A DNA stretch of 64,000 nucleotides from Rosenbergiella nectarea. Its GTDB lineage: Bacteria; Pseudomonadota; Gammaproteobacteria; Enterobacterales; Enterobacteriaceae. Shown one piece after another: positions 61,145 through 64,000 of this stretch. The notes beneath the pieces were generated by a model that saw only the letters and a list, made by a program, of their open reading frames with translations, ran no database searches and had not been told where the DNA came from. Numbering within the stretch: the stretch's first letter is position 1; every line of letters starts with the position of its first letter. The DNA lies in contig NZ_FOGC01000001.1 of the NCBI RefSeq assembly GCF_900111105.1, positions 235,947 to 299,946 of the forward strand. The letters run 5' to 3'. The translations under genes and the position numbers were made by a program.

Positions 61145-61339
61145 ATGAAAATTCAGCCTGAACTGACTAATGACGAAGCGCTGGCATTGTCGCATCTGAC
61201 TCAAAGTCTGACATGGAACACGATGCGTGATTTTGTCATGACTAACAGCGAATGCGATAAAATGCTTGATGCTGTCCAGAAATTAGAAAGAACGTTGACG
61301 GAACACGGCTTCAGGCACCAGTACGGCTGTCTCGCTTAA
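61145..61339 (+). CDS. ICE protein of unknown function, 64 residues
   Basis: A small helical protein (LTNDEALALSHLTQSLTWNTM; CDKMLDAVQKLERTLTEHGF). It starts 3 bp after the previous stop, so it is co-translated. No family recognised. Confidence 0.6.
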   Translation: MKIQPELTNDEALALSHLTQSLTWNTMRDFVMTNSECDKMLDAVQKLERTLTEHGFRHQYGCLA

Positions 61340-61350
61340 ACTTTAGTTTG

Positions 61351-61399
61351 ACCCTTGCGGGGATTGATTTCCCGTCAGGGAGCAATCCCTGCTTTTATT
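61351..61399 (+). promoter_or_regulatory. Double-hairpin leader, copy 2
   Basis: ACCC, then CGGGGA-TTGA-TTTCCCG and CAGGGA-GCAA-TCCCTG (perfect, GNRA loop), then TTTT. ACCC begins exactly 64 nt before ATG 61415. Confidence 0.65.
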
Positions 61400-61414
61400 C
61401 ACAGGGATATCAAT

Positions 61415-61687
61415 ATGACATCGAAATACCCTTATCTTCCGGTTGAGGATTATCGCAATACGACTGAGCGATTATTCCGTCAGGCGATTGTTCATTACAG
61501 TGCCTGCGTGGGGAATGATGAACAAGCTTCCTGGCGTAGCCAGTCTATTATGGCACTGGAAATCACAGCGGATATCAACTGCAAGCGTGCAACCGAACGT
61601 GACCTGCGGAATTTTCTTTCTGCCAGGAAGCGTTTGCAGGAACGCATTAACAGCGTGCTGGCTTCCGGGGAGGTATGTCATGGATAA
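61415..61687 (+). CDS. ICE protein of unknown function, 90 residues
   Basis: Reads MTSKYPYLPVEDYRNTTERL, helical throughout, with ITADINCKRATERDLRNFLS. ATG 61415 is chosen for AGGGA upstream and the fixed distance to the leader. Overlaps the ArdB-like gene by 8 bp. Small helical partners of anti-restriction proteins are common in such elements; no family name can be given. Confidence 0.62.
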   Translation: MTSKYPYLPVEDYRNTTERLFRQAIVHYSACVGNDEQASWRSQSIMALEITADINCKRATERDLRNFLSARKRLQERINSVLASGEVCHG

Positions 61688-62078
61688 CGTAACGATGATT
61701 GACATGCAGCCCGTTCCCTTTGGCCTGGTTCTTCTGAAATATCTGCGAACTCCACGTCGAGTGGCTCCATTTTTAGCGTGGGCTAAGCGTCTGGGTGATG
61801 AATATAATGAAACCAATCGGTGGGAAGGCCGGGCGTTGTCAAACAACGGATTCTATCTTGTCCCAAACTCTCGTCTGACTTATGGGGTCAGCGTGGCCGG
61901 AAATGGCTATGAAGGCATCATGACGGCAGAGGCTTTTGGCATCACGCTGTCTTTGTTTGCCCTCGGGCAGATTGCGAATATGACGGAAGAGGATAGCGAT
62001 ATCCTGCTTTACCACGCTTTGCGCGATTACGCGTTGGATCACTCTGAATCGGTCGAAATTATGGCCGCGATAGACTGA
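61680..62078 (+). CDS. ardB: ArdB-family anti-restriction protein
   Basis: 132 residues. The C-terminal two thirds have the ArdB pattern: RALSNNGFYLVPNS, GNGYEGIMTAEAFGITLSLFAL, then YHALRDYALDHSES and the final AAID. ArdB proteins let incoming DNA escape type I restriction. The N terminus is shorter than in plasmid ArdB. It is coupled to the preceding small gene. Confidence 0.75.
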   Translation: MDNVTMIDMQPVPFGLVLLKYLRTPRRVAPFLAWAKRLGDEYNETNRWEGRALSNNGFYLVPNSRLTYGVSVAGNGYEGIMTAEAFGITLSLFALGQIANMTEEDSDILLYHALRDYALDHSESVEIMAAID

Positions 62079-62090
62079 CTTTTTACTTTA

Positions 62091-62139
62091 ACCCAAACGG
62101 GGATTGTTCCCCGTTCGGGAGCCATCCCCGTTTTTTTAT
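62091..62139 (+). promoter_or_regulatory. Double-hairpin leader, copy 3
   Basis: ACCC, then CGGGGA-TTGT-TCCCCG (perfect) and CGGGA-GCCA-TCCCCG, then seven T. ACCC begins exactly 64 nt before ATG 62155. Confidence 0.65.
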
Positions 62140-62154
62140 TTATGGGAATGGCAT

Positions 62155-63090
62155 ATGACGAAGAAAACTACCAACCGCAAATCAGCCCTGCGGCAGGATT
62201 TGTTCCAGACCGTAACCGACAAGATTATTACGGCGCTGGAGAACGGGACGACGCCCTGGCGTAAAGCGTGGCAAACCGGAAAGGTGGGTTTGCCTGCTAA
62301 TGCCATCACTGGCCGGAACTACAGCGGTATTAACGTAATGCTGTTATGGATCGATGCTGCCGATAAGGGATTTTATTCCAATCGCTGGCTGACGTTCAAA
62401 CAGGCGCTGGATGCCGGTGGTAATGTCCGGAAAGGTGAACAGTCTACGCTTGTAACGCTGTTTAAACCGTTCCGGAAAGAGGCTACGGATGACAGCGGCC
62501 AGCCGGTGTTCGATGATAACGGCGAGGTGGTTATGCGGGATCGCTGTTTTATGACCAGTTTCCACCTCTTCAACGTAGAGCAGTGTGAAAACCTGCCCGA
62601 TAAGCTTTACCCGGAAATACCGGTTTTGCCCGACGTGGAACGAATTGCCCGGGCAGAACAGATAGCAGCCTGTAGCGGCGTGTCTGTGATACATCGTCAT
62701 CAGGATCGCGCGTATTACCACCCGGGTGTTGACCACATTATGATGCCGGAAGCTGCTCAGTTTGATTCGGCGGAAGACTACTACAGTACGCTGTTGCATG
62801 AACTGGTGCATTCCACCGGCCACGTTTCGCGACTGGCGCGTGAAGGCATTGTTTCTACCTCGCGGAAGTTCGGCGATCCGGTTTATGGATTTGAAGAGCT
62901 AATAGCGGAGATGGGAGCGGCCTTTCTGTGTGCTGAACTTGGCATTAACGGCGACTTGCAACATGAGAGCTATATTGCGTCGTGGCTGCAAACGCTGAAA
63001 GAAGACAATCGCGCTGTGTTTCGTGCCGCTCGCTACGCTCGGGAAGCGTTTGAATACCTGTTGCTGCGTGAGCAGGTACTAGTAGCGTAA
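62155..63090 (+). CDS. ArdC-type anti-restriction protein with zincin metallopeptidase domain
   Basis: 311 residues. The N-terminal ssDNA-binding ArdC domain (FQTVTDKIITALENGTTPW; GRNYSGINVMLLW; KGEQSTLVTLF) is followed by a metallopeptidase domain with HELVHSTGH (HExxH plus third His) and EELIAEMGAAFLC (third-ligand Glu). Such proteins coat the entering strand and block restriction. Start chosen for the leader distance; GGGAA lies upstream. Confidence 0.9.
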   Translation: MTKKTTNRKSALRQDLFQTVTDKIITALENGTTPWRKAWQTGKVGLPANAITGRNYSGINVMLLWIDAADKGFYSNRWLTFKQALDAGGNVRKGEQSTLVTLFKPFRKEATDDSGQPVFDDNGEVVMRDRCFMTSFHLFNVEQCENLPDKLYPEIPVLPDVERIARAEQIAACSGVSVIHRHQDRAYYHPGVDHIMMPEAAQFDSAEDYYSTLLHELVHSTGHVSRLAREGIVSTSRKFGDPVYGFEELIAEMGAAFLCAELGINGDLQHESYIASWLQTLKEDNRAVFRAARYAREAFEYLLLREQVLVA

Positions 63091-63111
63091 CTAACTTTTT
63101 ACATGATCGCC

Positions 63112-63146
63112 TAGCCCCCCGACTTATACTTAGTGATGGGGGGCTA
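63112..63146 (+). terminator. Hairpin after the ArdC-type gene
   Basis: TAGCCCCCC / GGGGGGCTA, a perfect 9-bp stem with a 17-nt loop and AT-rich flank. It stands between the plus-strand block and a converging minus-strand gene. Confidence 0.65.
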
Positions 63147-63199
63147 ATATTTCTTTACGCTTATACGTTAGGAATAAAAACTAATGCTAATTTTAGCAT

Positions 63200-64000
63200 C
63201 TAGTGATTTATTGCTTTGGTATAGGAACGATTGACCCAACCATATAGCTTTTGATCGCCGAAGGATAGTTGCACATATAACCATTTTCTATCACTTTTAT
63301 CGATGACGATCACGGGGGTATATTTTTCCAACGTAACTAATGCGTCACCTTGCATTGATGGTGTGTCCCGTAGTCGGACATTTTCTCCAGTAATTATTCT
63401 TATGTATTTTAATGTACTAGTGTCAATTTCACTGGGTAACTGTCTTGTGAATTTTTTAACATGGGAGCTTGGTGATACTGTTTTGCTAACATATTGTTGT
63501 GCTTGCTCTATTAAATTCATTGCTATTTCTTTATTTTTATCTATGCCAACTGAATAAATGGTGGTTGCAAGATAAATTATGATAATTTGTAATAATAAAG
63601 GTAATTTCCTGAAACTCGTAGTAATAGGGCTTTCTTCGATATAATTTTTTAATTTTGTTAATGCGTCAGGTTCTTTTTCTTTTACTGCATGAATATTAGT
63701 TGCAATAACGGCTGCACCTTGAGGTGAGCGCGAAAATAGAATGGCAGCTTCCTGTAATGTTTGTATTTCAGTTAGATTTAATTTCTCTAACTGTTGAGTC
63801 ACACGCGCAGTAAAATAATCTCCGGTAAATAACTCTCTTTGCTTTTCGAAGAGAGTGGCCACGCTAGAATTCCGCGTCAGTGCCTCAAATGCTTTGTTGA
63901 CGGGGTTACTGGTAAGTAGCGAGTCATAATTTTTGCGGAAAGCATCCATGCCGGAGTTTAGCGTCAGCGCCTCGATAGCCTTACTGGTAGCAGCGGTACT
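63200..64000 (-). CDS. Membrane-anchored SH3-domain protein (5' end outside window)
   Basis: The frame is open through the right edge, so the ATG at 63949 is internal; 266 codons are visible. Two short internal repeats (KAIEALTLNSG and KAFEALTRNSS) occur in the first part. A hydrophobic span (LPLLLQIIIIYLATTIYSV) near the middle anchors it, and the last 65 residues are a bacterial SH3 domain (ENVRLRDTPSMQGD ... LYGWVNRSY). AT-rich, minus strand, so likely cargo. Function unknown; membrane-linked defence or abortive-infection proteins can have this build. Confidence 0.65.
   Translation of the reverse strand, partial: STAATSKAIEALTLNSGMDAFRKNYDSLLTSNPVNKAFEALTRNSSVATLFEKQRELFTGDYFTARVTQQLEKLNLTEIQTLQEAAILFSRSPQGAAVIATNIHAVKEKEPDALTKLKNYIEESPITTSFRKLPLLLQIIIIYLATTIYSVGIDKNKEIAMNLIEQAQQYVSKTVSPSSHVKKFTRQLPSEIDTSTLKYIRIITGENVRLRDTPSMQGDALVTLEKYTPVIVIDKSDRKWLYVQLSFGDQKLYGWVNRSYTKAINH

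Overview
The window reads as a chromosomal segment of an enterobacterium (Enterobacterales, Gammaproteobacteria). The evidence is a bgl beta-glucoside system, a complete chbBCARFG operon with an OprD-type chitoporin, pxpA/pcp, garK, an S6-type serine protease autotransporter, and integration into a tRNA-Phe whose 3' half matches the enterobacterial sequence. The genus cannot be read from the sequence. The left 31 kb looks like host chromosome. From about 31.4 kb rightward it is accessory DNA of several ages and base compositions.

Host part (1-31 kb). The end of bglF and bglB take up and split phosphorylated beta-glucosides. A dicarboxylate carrier diverges from a three-domain cytoplasmic NADH:fumarate reductase and its flavin transferase ApbE, with a perfect FNR-type box between them, which suggests anaerobic fumarate respiration without quinones. 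Then comes a scarred stretch (8.4-19 kb): an in-frame xylB::acrB chimera, a bcr-type efflux gene with an internal deletion, an autotransporter cut by one stop codon and an MFS gene cut by one frameshift. Intact genes among them are an ssuE-type flavin reductase and a glycosyltransferase with a GINT1_N-like propeller protein. pxpA-DUF969-DUF979-pcp form a pyroglutamate module. chbBCARFG plus chiP form a chitooligosaccharide uptake and degradation unit, and garK ends this part.

Accessory part 1 (31.4-39.6 kb). Wreckage of a type VI secretion locus (a lysozyme-like effector fragment, secreted immunity-like proteins, a vgrG fragment) and the 3' end of a sulfatase-fold gene are followed by a GIY-YIG-like gene. 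Next is a panB / LysE-type exporter / Lrp-type regulator cassette bracketed by short repeats, then a P4-type integrase with an amber codon where the catalytic tyrosine is expected.

Accessory part 2 (39.6-46.6 kb). A 7-kb element lies between two copies of the tRNA-Phe 3' end. All its genes are on the minus strand: an HNH restriction enzyme with a C5-cytosine methylase, small membrane and secreted proteins, a serine recombinase, a PD-(D/E)XK-like protein and a DUF6538-type tyrosine integrase.

Accessory part 3 (46.6 kb to the end). This is the front end of an SPI-7/PAPI-like integrative conjugative element: ParA, DnaB, ParB, a zinc-finger protein, DUF2857, STY4528, PFL_4669 family, a lipoprotein and topoisomerase III, mostly linked by short overlaps. 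AT-rich cargo interrupts it: a zinc-hook AAA ATPase with a PrrC/RloC-like C terminus, a PIN-domain protein and a membrane SH3 protein. An ArdB/ArdC anti-restriction block carries three copies of a double-hairpin leader, each starting exactly 64 nt before a start codon, plus a tandem pair of covarying hairpins.

The nested tRNA-Phe remnants and integrases, all in one orientation, indicate three successive integrations at one tRNA gene. The intact tRNA and the ICE integrase should lie to the right of the window.
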